Of a stretch of 64,000 bases of DNA, positions 41,091 through 51,243 are shown piece by piece; the stretch's first letter is position 1, and every line of letters begins with the position of its first letter. A program made the position numbers and the translations under genes. The stretch covers positions 1,550,001-1,614,000 of the forward strand of contig JARKND010000001.1 of assembly GCA_029309925.1 (NCBI GenBank), read 5' to 3'. Under the pieces are notes generated by a model that was given only the letters and a program-made list of their open reading frames with translations, was not told the origin of the DNA and did not search any database. The DNA is from Fulvivirgaceae bacterium JP3-4 (GTDB lineage Bacteria; Bacteroidota; Bacteroidia; Cytophagales; Cyclobacteriaceae).

Positions 41091-43190
41091 ATGCCTCTTG
41101 CTGAGCGAACAAAAACACCTTCCAAGAAATTAAAAACCGAAGTTCCGCTGGAAATCCTTCACCGTGCTTACGAGCTGATGTGCATTGCGCGAAGGATGGC
41201 TGAAACCTACGATGAAAACCGCGAAGTCTGCAGTAAGTATGTGCACAGTACCTCAGCCGGACATGAAGCCATTCAACTCGCAGCAGGTTTGCAGCTGACT
41301 CCAGCAGACTATGCCGCACTCTATTACCGTGACGAGTCTATGCTGCTGGCGATAGGTCTTCAGCCGTACGAACTCATGCTTCAGCTCATGGCAAAAAGGG
41401 ACGATCCGTTCTCCGGTGGCAGGACCTACTACGGTCATCCGTCACTGAAACGCAAAGGATTTCCAACCATACCACATCAAAGTTCCGCCACAGGAATGCA
41501 GGCGATCCCTGCAACGGGTATGGCACACGCAATTTCATACTTATCAAGCCAGCGCCTGATTGAAGGTGATCATCAGCCGATTGTGCTGTGTTCCTTGGGC
41601 GATGGATCAGTCACCGAGGGAGAGGTGGCCGAAGCGTTCCAAATGGCCGTATTGAAGAAGTTGCCAATCATTTACCTCGTTCAGGATAACGACTGGGGGA
41701 TTTCGGCAACAGGAAAAGAAATGCGGGCGATGGATGCCTACGAGTATGCGGCAGGTTTCAAAGGAATGGAGCGCATGTCTATTGACGGAGCCGACTTCAT
41801 CGATTCATACCTGGGAATGAAAAAGGCGATCGAATTTGTCCGTAAAAAGCAATCCCCGATCCTTGTGCACGCAAAGTGTCCTTTACTCGGCCATCACACT
41901 TCCGGTGTCCGAAGGGAATGGTATCGTGCGGAAGATATTGAGGCACATCGCAAGCTCGATCCGCTTTTGAAGTTGCGTGCGTACTTGCTTGAACATGGAG
42001 AAGAGAAAAGTGTACTGCAAAAAATCGAAAGCAGTGCCGTGTCCAGGGTGGCAAGTGATTATGAGCGCGCACTCTCGTCACCGGATCCCGACACGAATGA
42101 CTTTGACTCGCATGAGTTTGCACCGACTCCAATAACGGAAGAAACAGGTGAGCGTGCTCCGAAGGCTGCTGAGAAAGTGATCATGGTTGATGCGGCCCTG
42201 CATGCCGTTGATGAAATATTAAGGAAGCATCCTGAAGCACTCTTCTACGGACAGGATGTTGGTCGGAGGCTGGGAGGCGTTTTCCGTGAAGCCGCCACGC
42301 TTGCGCAGAAGTATGGAGATGAACGAGTTTTCAATACGCCCATACAGGAAGCCTATATCGTGGGATCAACTGCTGGCATGTCAGCTGTGGGGGCGAAGCC
42401 GATCGTAGAAATACAATTTGCCGACTATATCTGGCCCGGCATCAATCAGCTCGTGGAAGAGCTTTCAAAAAGTTGTTACTTGTCGAAAGGTCAGTTTCCC
42501 ATCCAAAGTTTGATCCGCGTGCCGATCGGAGCATATGGCGGTGGCGGACCGTATCACTCGGGCAGTGTTGAGTCTGCACTACTCACCATTCGAGGAATCA
42601 AAGTGGTATATCCATCCAATGCAGCAGACATGAAAGGTTTGCTGAAGGCCTCGTTTTACGATCCAAATCCAGTCGTGCTTCTTGAACATAAAGGATTGTA
42701 CTGGTCGAAGGTGCCAGGAACAGCGGAGGCGAAAACTATTGAGCCGGATGAAAACTATGTGATTCCTCTTGGCAAGGCGAATATCATTCAGCATGCTTCT
42801 GATGAAAAAACTGCCGAAGGAATTTCTGCCGTTGTGATCACTTATGGAATGGGCGTGTACTGGGCGAAGGAAGCCGCGAAAAACTTCCCCGGACAGATCG
42901 AGATTGTCGACTTGAGAACGCTCAATCCGCTCGACTGGGAGACTGTTTCGGAAGCAGCCAGAAAACATGGCCGTGTTTTCGTTCTCACTGAAGAGCCATT
43001 GATGAATTCATTTGCAGAATCTCTTGCCGGCCGAATTTCCAAAAAATGCTTCCAGCATCTTGACGCTCCCGTCTGGACATTGGGCGCTGCAAACCTGCCA
43101 GCCGTACCGTTGAACGTTGATCTCGAGCGGATGATGCTGCCGAACGCAGAAAAAGTTGCAGCCGAGTTAAAGCTACTGCTTGACTATTGA
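41091..43190 (+). CDS. Thiamine-dependent 2-oxoacid dehydrogenase E1, fused alpha and beta chains
   Basis: A 699-residue E1 component. The alpha half (residues 1-330) binds thiamine diphosphate through LGDGSVTEGEVAEAFQMAVLKKLPIIYLVQDNDWGIS, seen as GDG and DN ends. The beta half (residues ~370-699) shows the typical GQDVGRRLGGVFREAATL, FNTPIQEAYIVGSTAGMSAVGAKPIVEIQFADY region and IRVPIGAYGGGGPYHSG. Such fused E1 enzymes in Bacteroidota act on branched-chain 2-oxoacids or pyruvate; the substrate is not certain. No E2 or E3 gene is adjacent. It is divergent from hemF. Confidence 0.9.
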   Translation: MPLAERTKTPSKKLKTEVPLEILHRAYELMCIARRMAETYDENREVCSKYVHSTSAGHEAIQLAAGLQLTPADYAALYYRDESMLLAIGLQPYELMLQLMAKRDDPFSGGRTYYGHPSLKRKGFPTIPHQSSATGMQAIPATGMAHAISYLSSQRLIEGDHQPIVLCSLGDGSVTEGEVAEAFQMAVLKKLPIIYLVQDNDWGISATGKEMRAMDAYEYAAGFKGMERMSIDGADFIDSYLGMKKAIEFVRKKQSPILVHAKCPLLGHHTSGVRREWYRAEDIEAHRKLDPLLKLRAYLLEHGEEKSVLQKIESSAVSRVASDYERALSSPDPDTNDFDSHEFAPTPITEETGERAPKAAEKVIMVDAALHAVDEILRKHPEALFYGQDVGRRLGGVFREAATLAQKYGDERVFNTPIQEAYIVGSTAGMSAVGAKPIVEIQFADYIWPGINQLVEELSKSCYLSKGQFPIQSLIRVPIGAYGGGGPYHSGSVESALLTIRGIKVVYPSNAADMKGLLKASFYDPNPVVLLEHKGLYWSKVPGTAEAKTIEPDENYVIPLGKANIIQHASDEKTAEGISAVVITYGMGVYWAKEAAKNFPGQIEIVDLRTLNPLDWETVSEAARKHGRVFVLTEEPLMNSFAESLAGRISKKCFQHLDAPVWTLGAANLPAVPLNVDLERMMLPNAEKVAAELKLLLDY

Positions 43191-43283
43191 AAGCTGAAAG
43201 CATAAAGCTGTGTCCGCTCATCACGCATGGCATCCCCGCCTTTTAGTTTGATTTTTGGTATTTGGTCTTTCGACCTTGGATTT

Positions 43284-45755
43284 TTAGAACGGGTACCCAA
43301 TGCCCACATTGTACACCACGGGCTCTTTGAAATTCGTGAACACGCCCGGTGAAATTTCTTTCGCGTAAGGTTTGAAGAAGCGAACTTTGTCGAGTACAAA
43401 CCTGTCATCAGAGGGGCGTGCCGGATCGTAAACTTTCATTCCGACATCGAAGCAAAGAATGAGGAAGGTGAAGTCGAAGCGAAGACCAAACCCCGTCCCA
43501 ACACCCATCTCGCGAAGGAACGATCTTGCTCTGAATTGAGAATTACCTTCGTAAGTTCCATCAGCATTCTGAGGAGCGCGCTGTTTAAAAGACCATACGT
43601 TCCCGGCATCAATGAACAACGCGCCATCAATGAAGCCAACAAGCTTGCTTCGCAGTTCAACGCTTCCCTCGATCAGAATTTCTCCTGGCTTTTCAAACTG
43701 ATAGCTGTACAAGCCGTCCTCAAGTTCCTCGTCCGATCTCTCGCGTGGCACCGAACCTATACCAAGACGTCTGGGGCTCCACGCACGCACACTGCGGCTA
43801 CCACCGGCAAAGTAGAATTTTTCGTAGGGCAGCGTGTTGTTACCGCTGTAATCGTAAGCAAACCCCGTATTCACGCGATAGGCCAGCGTAGCGAATTTGT
43901 TCAGAATTCTATTCCGCCTGAAATCTACACTCAGTCGCAAATATTTAAAATACTGTAGCCCTTGCTTGGTGATGATCGTTGGATCAATAAAGTTTAGACT
44001 TGTGCCACCGGTTTCAAATTGTCCGCGTATGAAGACGGAGTTTTTATCAATGCTGCCGTAGTTGTGATTCCAGGTGATGCCAAAGATCATGCTGCTGACA
44101 AGCGAAGGGCGGAATGAATTGACAAGGTTATAATTTCCTGATGCCCTGAACTGCTCGAGTAGAACGCGAAATGTATCGGATTTGATTTCTGAATTGATAA
44201 GGCTGACACTGGCAAGCGCAAGCGAGTAGTCTGTTGTACGCTGATTTTGCCATGTGTATGTGTTGGACAGCGTGGTCGCAATCCGGTTGTACTCGGGCCG
44301 GTCCGTATAGGTGTAACCGAGTGATAAACGCGTTTTCGGGTTATACTTCGCCAGCCTGATCTGAGCAGGCTCCCGCAAGGGCCATATAAATTGCGGAAAG
44401 ATCAGCGAGGCGTTTGCTCCGGCCTCGATGCTGCGGTAGACGTTCTCGGAGAATGTAGCAGAAGCAACACCTTCAATACCGATACGGCCGTTCAATTCAA
44501 AATTTTCCAGCCCGCGAAAAATATTTCGCTTTTTAAAATTCAAATTGTAAAACGGACCGGGATACCCCTGTGTGACATTCACTCCGGCTTCATTCGACCA
44601 TTCGTAGCGATCCATCGGACTCGTGAAGATGTTTGCGATGAACTTTCCCCCGGACGTGTCGTACACCACATTTACAAACTTAAAAGCATCGAGGTTGGCG
44701 AGCTGACGCTGCGTTTCAAAAGTTCTTGTCCTGTTGTAAAGACTTTCACTTTTCAGGAAGACGCGCTGACTGAGAATCTTCAGGCTGTAGTAATTTTCAA
44801 AATAGCTGAATTGAATGTCGCGGTATTGTCGTTTCTGCCGCGTCTGCCCGGGACGCAGAACGCCCGCATCCGTGAGAAACTTTACTGAATCGATGGTGAA
44901 TACTTTGTGGTTGTCGCGCTTGGCGGGATCGAGGATCTGCACCATGATAGCAACACGCCTGTTGCCGAGCATGCTCGTGTCGGTAGGGAAATCGATGTAT
45001 TGCCTGCTGAAGTCGTAGTAACCATTGTCTTTCAGCAGGAGGTCAATTCGCTCTGCTTCTTTGTCGACATCATCGCTGCGAAGGCGTTGGTTTACTTTGA
45101 GGAAACCCATTGGCTCATTTGCCTTGACGATGTTGTAAACCGCGGAATCTGCTATACGGTAGAAAATCGTATCGATGATATACGGCTGTGAAGTCTCCAC
45201 GCGATAGTTAAGCGTGATAAATTTTCCGATGGTTGTTGTGCGGGTCGTGACGGTGTTCTGGAAGTATCCTTCAGACGCCAGATAATTCTTAAACCGGTTG
45301 ACGGTTATCTCAACCAGGCCACTGTCGAACACGGCAACTTTCTCACCCCACTGCATGCGCTGGTTTCCGTTGGCGATGAACGACTCCATGCGCGCTACTT
45401 TCTTCTGTTTCTTGAACTGAAGGTTGTTTCGCTTCCGGACCGATTTTGCCCTGGCAATTTTGGCATCGAACTTCCGCTCGAACTTTTCCTTCTTCCGCAC
45501 ATACTTCTCCTTATCGTAATTCCGCTCGCCCCAGTAGTAGATGGCTACAAGGTGATAGATCGGAAGGCCAAGAAATCTGCGGTTGGGTCGTTGCGCGTAA
45601 AGTTCGCGCAGCGCTTCTTCATCGAGGTGTGGTGGCGCTTTGACCGATTGTTGTATCAGACGCTTTTGATTACCCTCAAGGTGTTGCGTACCCAGACAGC
45701 CAGTGAGCAGCAAAGGCGTAAGAATCAGGATAAAATATTTACTTTTCGTAATCAA
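43284..45755 (-). CDS. TamL/BamA-family outer membrane barrel with lipoprotein signal
   Basis: About 823 residues. From a TTG at 45755 the protein starts ITKSKYFILILTPLLLTGC, a lipoprotein signal with lipobox LTGC. POTRA-like repeats follow (residues ~170-400) and the C-terminal half is an Omp85 barrel, ending in the surface-antigen pattern (FLREMGVGTGFGLRFDFTF ... YNVGIGYPF). TamA proteins of Bacteroidota are lipoproteins called TamL. A longer open frame reaches an ATG at 45866 inside the divergent methyltransferase gene, but it lacks the signal at its N-terminus, so TTG is preferred. No TamB is adjacent. A role in outer-membrane protein assembly is inferred. Confidence 0.85.
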   Translation of the reverse strand: MITKSKYFILILTPLLLTGCLGTQHLEGNQKRLIQQSVKAPPHLDEEALRELYAQRPNRRFLGLPIYHLVAIYYWGERNYDKEKYVRKKEKFERKFDAKIARAKSVRKRNNLQFKKQKKVARMESFIANGNQRMQWGEKVAVFDSGLVEITVNRFKNYLASEGYFQNTVTTRTTTIGKFITLNYRVETSQPYIIDTIFYRIADSAVYNIVKANEPMGFLKVNQRLRSDDVDKEAERIDLLLKDNGYYDFSRQYIDFPTDTSMLGNRRVAIMVQILDPAKRDNHKVFTIDSVKFLTDAGVLRPGQTRQKRQYRDIQFSYFENYYSLKILSQRVFLKSESLYNRTRTFETQRQLANLDAFKFVNVVYDTSGGKFIANIFTSPMDRYEWSNEAGVNVTQGYPGPFYNLNFKKRNIFRGLENFELNGRIGIEGVASATFSENVYRSIEAGANASLIFPQFIWPLREPAQIRLAKYNPKTRLSLGYTYTDRPEYNRIATTLSNTYTWQNQRTTDYSLALASVSLINSEIKSDTFRVLLEQFRASGNYNLVNSFRPSLVSSMIFGITWNHNYGSIDKNSVFIRGQFETGGTSLNFIDPTIITKQGLQYFKYLRLSVDFRRNRILNKFATLAYRVNTGFAYDYSGNNTLPYEKFYFAGGSRSVRAWSPRRLGIGSVPRERSDEELEDGLYSYQFEKPGEILIEGSVELRSKLVGFIDGALFIDAGNVWSFKQRAPQNADGTYEGNSQFRARSFLREMGVGTGFGLRFDFTFLILCFDVGMKVYDPARPSDDRFVLDKVRFFKPYAKEISPGVFTNFKEPVVYNVGIGYPF

Positions 45756-45764
45756 ACGTCCAAA

Positions 45765-46502
45765 ATGCTGTCCAAAGCCGATATCAGGTATATTAAATCC
45801 CTGCAAGTAAAGAAATACCGAAAACAGGAGCAATGTTTTATAGTAGAAGGAGCGAAAAGCGTGCAAGAATTATTGGGCTCTGATTTCCATACGGTTATGC
45901 TGATCGGGACAGCTGAATTTCTGAGCACGGTTTCGGTGTCATCAGATTGCAGGGTTGAGCAAGTCTCTGAAGCCGCATTGCAGGGTTTGGGCGAATTTCA
46001 GACCAGCACCGCTGCCGTTGCCGTTGCGAAAATGAAACCCAACAAACCGCTTACATTTAATGATGACGAGTTCGCAGTAGTGCTGGATGACATTCGTGAT
46101 CCTGGCAACCTCGGTACAATTATTCGCACCGCTGACTGGTACGGCATCAACAAAATCATCGCCTCACCTGAAACAGCCGACTTCTACAACCCCAAGGTCA
46201 TTTCTGCAACCATGGGTTCCTTCACCCGCACCCAGATTCTCTACGCGGACCTGGAAGGATTTCTGAGTTCGGTCAAGGGGAAGTCCGTCTATGGTGCATA
46301 CCTCGAAGGACAAAATATTTACAAGACGCGGTTTGCCACAGGCGGTTTTATTGTGATTGGCAATGAGTCACGTGGTATCAGTGAGCAGCTTGAGCCGTTG
46401 ATCTCTCAGAAGATAACGATTCCTCGTTTCGGTCGGGCGGAATCGCTCAATGCAGCAATTGCCACCGCAGTAATTCTCGACAACGTTCGCAGACAGAGTT
46501 AA
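45765..46502 (+). CDS. TrmH/RlmB-family RNA 2'-O-ribose methyltransferase
   Basis: A 245-residue SPOUT-class enzyme. The N-terminal substrate-binding part begins MLSKADIRYIKSLQVKKYRK and EQCFIVEGAKSVQELLGS. The SPOUT knot has AVVLDDIRDPGNLGTIIRTADWYGI (SAM and catalytic Arg/Asn), VIGNESRGISEQLEP and IPRFGRAESLNAAIATAVIL. The exact rRNA or tRNA target is not set by sequence. Its ATG is only nine bases from the start of the divergent barrel gene, so each promoter must lie inside the other's coding region. Confidence 0.92.
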   Translation: MLSKADIRYIKSLQVKKYRKQEQCFIVEGAKSVQELLGSDFHTVMLIGTAEFLSTVSVSSDCRVEQVSEAALQGLGEFQTSTAAVAVAKMKPNKPLTFNDDEFAVVLDDIRDPGNLGTIIRTADWYGINKIIASPETADFYNPKVISATMGSFTRTQILYADLEGFLSSVKGKSVYGAYLEGQNIYKTRFATGGFIVIGNESRGISEQLEPLISQKITIPRFGRAESLNAAIATAVILDNVRRQS

Positions 46503-47285
46503 TCAGAAGAAACCCTGGCTTTCCTTTGCTGCATCGCTGGAGATTGCATCGGCATTTTCCTTGCCGAGGTAGTTATCGATGAGCGAGTGGCCAAGGTAGA
46601 TCACCGGGGTAAGCAATAATGCCACTGCAAATTTATAGATGTAGTTTGTTATTCCGATCGCTACGATCTGATCGGTAGGAAACACACCATAAAACGCAAT
46701 AAACAACACCACAAAGCTATCGACCAGTTGCGAGACCAGTGTCGATCCCGTTGCGCGAAGCCACAACATCCTGCTCCCGGTGAACTGTCGAAGGCGTTGA
46801 AATACAAACACATCCACAAGTTGTCCTATCAGAAATGCCGTGAGTGATCCTATAATGATCCGCTGGCCTTGTCCTAGAATTTTGTTGAACGCAATGTTCA
46901 TGTTCACAACATCTCCCGTCACAGGATCCTTCTGCATCACCCACCAGTCTGCCGGAGGTAATTCCATTGACAGGAATATGATCAGAAATGCATAGAGGAT
47001 CAGGAAGGCGGTGAGATAGCTGATTCGTTTTACGCCAGGCTTGCCAAAATACTCGTTGATCAGGTCGGTCGTGATGAAGACCACGGGCCAAATCAAGGCA
47101 CCGGCTGTCAGGTTAAAATCCATCGTAAACCCGAGGATGTTCAGATGCGCAGGCGCGAGGCCAACGGTGCCTTCTGCCGAAAAAATTTTTACTCCGATGA
47201 TCTCGGCAAGCAATGCATTCGTGATAAAAATCCCCGCAAGGATAAGAAACAGCTTGTTTCGTTTTTGTTCTAGTGTGGGTTGCAT
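46503..47285 (-). CDS. Queuosine precursor transporter (YhhQ/VUT family)
   Basis: A 260-residue inner-membrane protein with about six hydrophobic segments. Family markers are FITNALLAEIIGVKIF near the start, LIWPVVFITTDLINEYFGK near residue 62 and VSQLVDSFVVLFIAFYGV near residue 180 (the repeated aromatic-Asp/Glu motifs of VUT proteins). Homologues import preQ0/preQ1 for queuosine in tRNA. No preQ1 riboswitch was found upstream. It converges on the methyltransferase gene, with stop codons touching. Confidence 0.9.
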   Translation of the reverse strand: MQPTLEQKRNKLFLILAGIFITNALLAEIIGVKIFSAEGTVGLAPAHLNILGFTMDFNLTAGALIWPVVFITTDLINEYFGKPGVKRISYLTAFLILYAFLIIFLSMELPPADWWVMQKDPVTGDVVNMNIAFNKILGQGQRIIIGSLTAFLIGQLVDVFVFQRLRQFTGSRMLWLRATGSTLVSQLVDSFVVLFIAFYGVFPTDQIVAIGITNYIYKFAVALLLTPVIYLGHSLIDNYLGKENADAISSDAAKESQGFF

Positions 47286-47431
47286 TATTCAGTGCTGGTT
47301 TTCATGGAGTTGAAATGAGTCCATCACGATGGTTGTGTCGGAATTCAAGTGGTCTTATCGGATAAGGCGCATTCAATTATGTGGGGTAGATGCCCAAATT
47401 CAACTTTACAAATAAAAGTAATAAACTGCTT

Positions 47432-48349
47432 CTAATCAGCAATGCTGAACGTCTCACCTTCACTGGCGAGATAAGTATTTTCAAAAATTGATTTTGCCTC
47501 GGCCAGCACAGGCGCAAGGTCTTTATACCGCGCAGAGAAATGTCCGATCAAGAGGCGTTCAACACCTGCGAGGCGTGCAATCCTTGCAGCTTCTTCCGCG
47601 GTGCTGTGCAGGGTTTCATTTGCCTTCGACTGTTCATCCTTCGTGAATGTGGCCTCATGAAAAAGCAAATCCACATTCCGGATTTTTTCTACCAGAGCTT
47701 CATGGTAGGCCGTGTCAGAACAATAGGCATAACTTCTCGACTTCCGTGCGGCAAGGGTGAGATCTTCATTCCTGTACAGCACAACACCCTGATCGTCCGT
47801 GACGTGCTCACCGCGTTTCAGGGCCGCGAGCTGACGTATCAATAGTCCCTGCGGCAGTGTGTCTTTATTGATCCTGCGCGGTTTCGGTTTTTCCCTGAAT
47901 AAAAATCCGGAGCATGTCAGTTTATGACGAAGTGGAATTGTTTCCACCGTAAGGTGCTCATCTTCAAAAATAATTTCATTCGCATCTTTTGAAAGCAGAT
48001 GGAAGTGAATGCGGTAGGAGGGAACGGAGCGTGAGTATCTGAGCTGTGTAGTGATGATCTCATTGAGTCCGACATGACCGTAGATATGAAGGTCGTTGGT
48101 TCTCCGCAGCAAATGCATCGTAAACAACAGTCCCATCAACCCGAGGTAATGATCGCCATGAAGATGACTGATGAGGATATGGTTGATGCGATGAAAGTTC
48201 GTTTGATATTTCATCAGCTGGATCTGCGCGCCTTCACCACAGTCGACCAGGAAATAGCGGTTCTGGACTTCCACCAGCTGACAGGACGGAAATCGCCCGA
48301 ACGCAGGCAGCGCGCCACTAGATCCCAGTATCGTGATGTTAAAACTCAT
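47432..48349 (-). CDS. rnz: Ribonuclease Z
   Basis: Removes the 3' trailer of tRNA precursors; needed here since encoded tRNAs lack CCA. The 305 residues form a metallo-beta-lactamase fold: ILGSSGALPAFGRFPS at the start, the zinc motif in HILISHLHGDHYLGLMG near residue 60 and LLIGHFSARYKD near residue 270. The zinc-bridging Asp lies in YAYCSDTAYHEAL and the next His in DLLFHEATFTKDE. The ATG at 48349 is set by the conserved MSFNITILGSSG beginning. It lies downstream of the STAS gene after a hairpin. Confidence 0.93.
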   Translation of the reverse strand: MSFNITILGSSGALPAFGRFPSCQLVEVQNRYFLVDCGEGAQIQLMKYQTNFHRINHILISHLHGDHYLGLMGLLFTMHLLRRTNDLHIYGHVGLNEIITTQLRYSRSVPSYRIHFHLLSKDANEIIFEDEHLTVETIPLRHKLTCSGFLFREKPKPRRINKDTLPQGLLIRQLAALKRGEHVTDDQGVVLYRNEDLTLAARKSRSYAYCSDTAYHEALVEKIRNVDLLFHEATFTKDEQSKANETLHSTAEEAARIARLAGVERLLIGHFSARYKDLAPVLAEAKSIFENTYLASEGETFSIAD

Positions 48350-48358
48350 CTCCCTTAA

Positions 48359-48399
48359 AAGCAGAATGACCAAAACGTTGTGCCTTGGTCATTCCGCTT
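48359..48399 (-). terminator. Hairpin between the STAS gene and rnz
   Basis: A 15-bp stem, one G-T pair only (48359-48373 with 48385-48399), 11-base loop, followed on the minus strand by TT then AAGGG. The T-run is short, so it may be a weak terminator or an RNA-stability hairpin. Confidence 0.6.
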
Positions 48400-48415
48400 A
48401 ATGTTTAGTTTTCAA

Positions 48416-48796
48416 TTAGTTGCTGTCGCTGTCTTTCAGATCTTTTTCGATCTCATGCATGAACACTGCATCGATTGCCTCTTCAACCTTTGGCAGGATG
48501 TTAAGAACGCTGTCGAGTTGTGATATCTTGATCAGCTTCGTAGTGTGGTCAGACAATGAGGTAAGCACAAAGATTCCGCCATCTTCCTGAACGATCCGAT
48601 TGCCCACGAGCAACGCGCTAAGTCCCGAAGAGTCGGTGTATTTCACTTCCGAAAGATCGAGAATAATGTTTCGAACGCCTTCCGCGTGAAGCGTGATCAG
48701 TTCCGATTTCAGGTTCGGTGCAACACTTGAGTCGAGTTTCTCTTCATGAAGGCGGAGGAGACTATATTTTTCCTGCTTGTCGATAGTATATTTCAT
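48416..48796 (-). CDS. STAS-domain anti-sigma factor antagonist
   Basis: A 126-residue protein with a single STAS domain. Key signature is VKYTDSSGLSALLVGNRIV near residue 55, where the serine of DSSGLS is the usual phosphorylation site. In the SpoIIAA model it binds an anti-sigma factor or kinase when unphosphorylated. The C-terminal 25 residues (VFMHEIEKDLKDSDSN) are an acidic extension. No kinase partner or sigma factor is nearby, so the partner must be elsewhere. It stands upstream of rnz. Confidence 0.9.
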   Translation of the reverse strand: MKYTIDKQEKYSLLRLHEEKLDSSVAPNLKSELITLHAEGVRNIILDLSEVKYTDSSGLSALLVGNRIVQEDGGIFVLTSLSDHTTKLIKISQLDSVLNILPKVEEAIDAVFMHEIEKDLKDSDSN

Positions 48797-48891
48797 CTCT
48801 TATAAATGCTTAAGTTCCTGCGAACCGTGTAATTGTCCTTTATTTATGAACGCAGGTATACGTTCTGACCTGCAATATATACTCAAAATCC

Positions 48892-49854
48892 CTATTTTTT
48901 TAAGCTTTCTGATTGAAGGGAATTTAAAGACTTCAAAATACTTTGTTCGATGCGGGATTCGATCTTTGAATACTCAACCGGCTGAAGGGATTCCCCCCGA
49001 ACCTGTTCGTAAAGCTCCTTGTAACGCGCTGATATAGAGGCTACAATAGCATCCGTCATTTCCGGAACCCGTTGGCCTTCTTTGCCTTGAAAACCATTTT
49101 CAATGAGCCATTGCCGCACAAATTCCTTCGAAAGCTGCTTCTGCGGCTCACCCTTTTGCTGGCGACTTTCATAGCCATCCGCATAGAAATATCGCGATGA
49201 GTCTGGGGTGTGCACCTCATCGATCAGATAGATGGTACCATTCTGTTTTCCGAACTCGTATTTCGTGTCAACCAGGATCAGGTTCCGTTCCGCGGCAAGC
49301 TCACAACCACGCTGGTAGAGTTTAAGCGTGTACGATTCCAGTTGCTTGTAGTCTGCCTCACTGACCAGACCCCGTTTCAAAATTTCTTCGCGGGAGATAT
49401 CCTCATCATGACCGACTTTTGCTTTTGTGGTAGGTGTGATGATGGGCGAGGGAAGTTTGTCGTTTTCTTTTAAGCCTTCCGGAAGCGGAACACCGCACAA
49501 CGTACGCTTACCGGCTTTGTATTCACGGGCTGCATGTCCCGCAAGGTATCCACGAACCACCATCTCAACGGGGAACGGTTCACACTTGAAACCGATGGTT
49601 ACGTTTGGATCGGGGGTGGACACAACCCAGTTTGGAACAATCGATTTTGTTGCTGCGAGATTGAATGCTGCTATCTGGTTGAGCACACGGCCCTTGTCGG
49701 GAATTGCCTTTGGCAGGATTACATCGAAAGCGGAAATGCGGTCTGTGGCGACCATCGCCATGTAATCACCGAAATAATAAACATCTCTGACTTTGCCGCT
49801 GTAAAACCCAGTCTGACCTGGGAATTTAAACTTCGTTTCCTTGATGGCTTGCAT
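48892..49854 (-). CDS. purC: Phosphoribosylaminoimidazole-succinocarboxamide synthase
   Basis: Joins aspartate to CAIR in purine synthesis, using ATP. The 320 residues are longer than the ~240 of Escherichia coli PurC and resemble the longer yeast-type. Motifs include [27 protein letters not shown] at the ATP site, [14 protein letters not shown] and the [13 protein letters not shown] and [12 protein letters not shown] pair. Its ATG overlaps the stop of the MORN-like gene upstream by one base, so cotranscription is likely, although the functions look unrelated. Confidence 0.95.
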   Translation of the reverse strand: MQAIKETKFKFPGQTGFYSGKVRDVYYFGDYMAMVATDRISAFDVILPKAIPDKGRVLNQIAAFNLAATKSIVPNWVVSTPDPNVTIGFKCEPFPVEMVVRGYLAGHAAREYKAGKRTLCGVPLPEGLKENDKLPSPIITPTTKAKVGHDEDISREEILKRGLVSEADYKQLESYTLKLYQRGCELAAERNLILVDTKYEFGKQNGTIYLIDEVHTPDSSRYFYADGYESRQQKGEPQKQLSKEFVRQWLIENGFQGKEGQRVPEMTDAIVASISARYKELYEQVRGESLQPVEYSKIESRIEQSILKSLNSLQSESLKK

Positions 49855-51176
49855 TACTTTCCGCCCGGGGGTTGAACCAGGATTCCGGCCTTAAAAATAA
49901 GCGTTCTCTTTAGATTTCCTTGCTCATCAAACTCTTTCCATTCTTTATGTTTTTTGTCGGCAATAAACTCGCCCTGCTCCTTCATCTTGCCGTTCGGATG
50001 GAAGGCCGTGTAAAGACCGTGCTTCCGGTTCGACTTGTATTCTCCCTGCGACTCAAGTGTTCCGTCTTCATAGTACGTTTTGAACGGCCCCGCAAGGATA
50101 TTGAATTTTACTTCTTCCTCCCGCGCAACCTTGCCATTTTTATGATAAGTTGTGCGCTTCCCGTTCAGCTTGCCATTGACATACACCTCTTTAAGTTTTT
50201 CAACTTTTGAATTTCCCCAGTAGTACGTCCAGGTGCCTTCTGGTTTTTCATTCTTGAATTTCTTCTCGGAAACAAGGAGTTCGTTCTCGTCAAAGTTTTC
50301 CTGGCGGAGTTCAACTCCATTGGCGGATGCGACTTCACGCGTCTTTACTTTTCCGTTGGGATGATACTCATAGTTGGTGCCGATCTTCTTACCTTCCTCA
50401 TAGGCAAAGCGGTGCTGAATTTTTCCATTGGGGAAATAGGCGATGTTATCTCCGTGAAGCTTGCCTTCGAGGAAGCTTCCCTCGAGGATGAGATGCCCGT
50501 CACGATCATAATTTTTGTACTGACCGTTCTTCGATCCCTGCTGCATCGTTGAGACAGTTTCAAGCTGACCGTTGGTGTAGTACGTTTTATAAAAGCCTTT
50601 CAGAATTCCGTTTTCATAGTTCGCCTCGGTCTCCACTTTTCCATCTTCGTAATAGGTCCGGGTAATTCCGTTTGGCTTGCCTTTCTTGTAATGAATTTCC
50701 CTGCGGATCTTTCCGCTTGAGAAATACTCTTTTACCAAACCTTCCGGCTTCCCCTTGACAAAATAGGTTTCACCTTTTTTTGTGCCGTTATCAAAGTAGA
50801 GCTGAATGCTGTCGGTGAGCAGATCGTTTTGATAATAGGCTTTCTGGATGGGTTTGCCTTCATCGTTAAAGATCTCGGCTACACCATGACGCATACCATT
50901 GACATAGCTCATTTTTCTGGCTGGAGTTCCGTTCTCATGATATTCCGTGAAGATGCCAGACTTTTTTCCGTCATCGAAGTTTCCGTCTACCATCAGCGTT
51001 CCGTTTTCATAGAAGCGCTTGTATCGGCCTACCATAATGCTGTTGTCTTCGTTTGACACGAAGTAATTCTCCTGCAGTTTCTTTTTCTGAGGATCGTGGT
51101 AAGTCTTTTTCTCGACCTGGGCGGAAGCGAGGCCCGAGATCAAAATGGAAAGGGAAATAGCGAGGGGTCGTAACAT
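49854..51176 (-). CDS. YwqK/MORN-like repeat protein, secreted
   Basis: A 440-residue protein: signal peptide [19 protein letters not shown], then about 15 tandem repeats of ~22-24 residues with the pattern Y-x-x-G-x-L-x-x-x-x-x-Y-x-x-G-x-x-x-G, for example [20 protein letters not shown] and [20 protein letters not shown]. These are MORN-2 type repeats, as in YwqK proteins. The ATG at 51176 was chosen for the signal peptide. Function is unknown; Bacteroidota often export such proteins. The gene overlaps purC by one base, and its start lies 68 bases after the thiolase stop. Confidence 0.85.
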   Translation of the reverse strand: MLRPLAISLSILISGLASAQVEKKTYHDPQKKKLQENYFVSNEDNSIMVGRYKRFYENGTLMVDGNFDDGKKSGIFTEYHENGTPARKMSYVNGMRHGVAEIFNDEGKPIQKAYYQNDLLTDSIQLYFDNGTKKGETYFVKGKPEGLVKEYFSSGKIRREIHYKKGKPNGITRTYYEDGKVETEANYENGILKGFYKTYYTNGQLETVSTMQQGSKNGQYKNYDRDGHLILEGSFLEGKLHGDNIAYFPNGKIQHRFAYEEGKKIGTNYEYHPNGKVKTREVASANGVELRQENFDENELLVSEKKFKNEKPEGTWTYYWGNSKVEKLKEVYVNGKLNGKRTTYHKNGKVAREEEVKFNILAGPFKTYYEDGTLESQGEYKSNRKHGLYTAFHPNGKMKEQGEFIADKKHKEWKEFDEQGNLKRTLIFKAGILVQPPGGK

Positions 51177-51243
51177 ATAGCTCAAAATAAAACAGCCATG
51201 CAAATAACGCAAGGCTGTTTCGATTGTTGTGATGTAAAGATAT

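Noticed and set aside
45755-45866. Upstream ATG for the TamL-like barrel
   Set aside because: It would overlap the methyltransferase gene and place the lipoprotein signal internally; the TTG gives a proper signal at the N-terminus.
47286-47431. Possible preQ1 riboswitch before the queuosine precursor transporter
   Set aside because: No preQ1 aptamer pattern (hairpin followed by an A-rich pairing tail) could be found.
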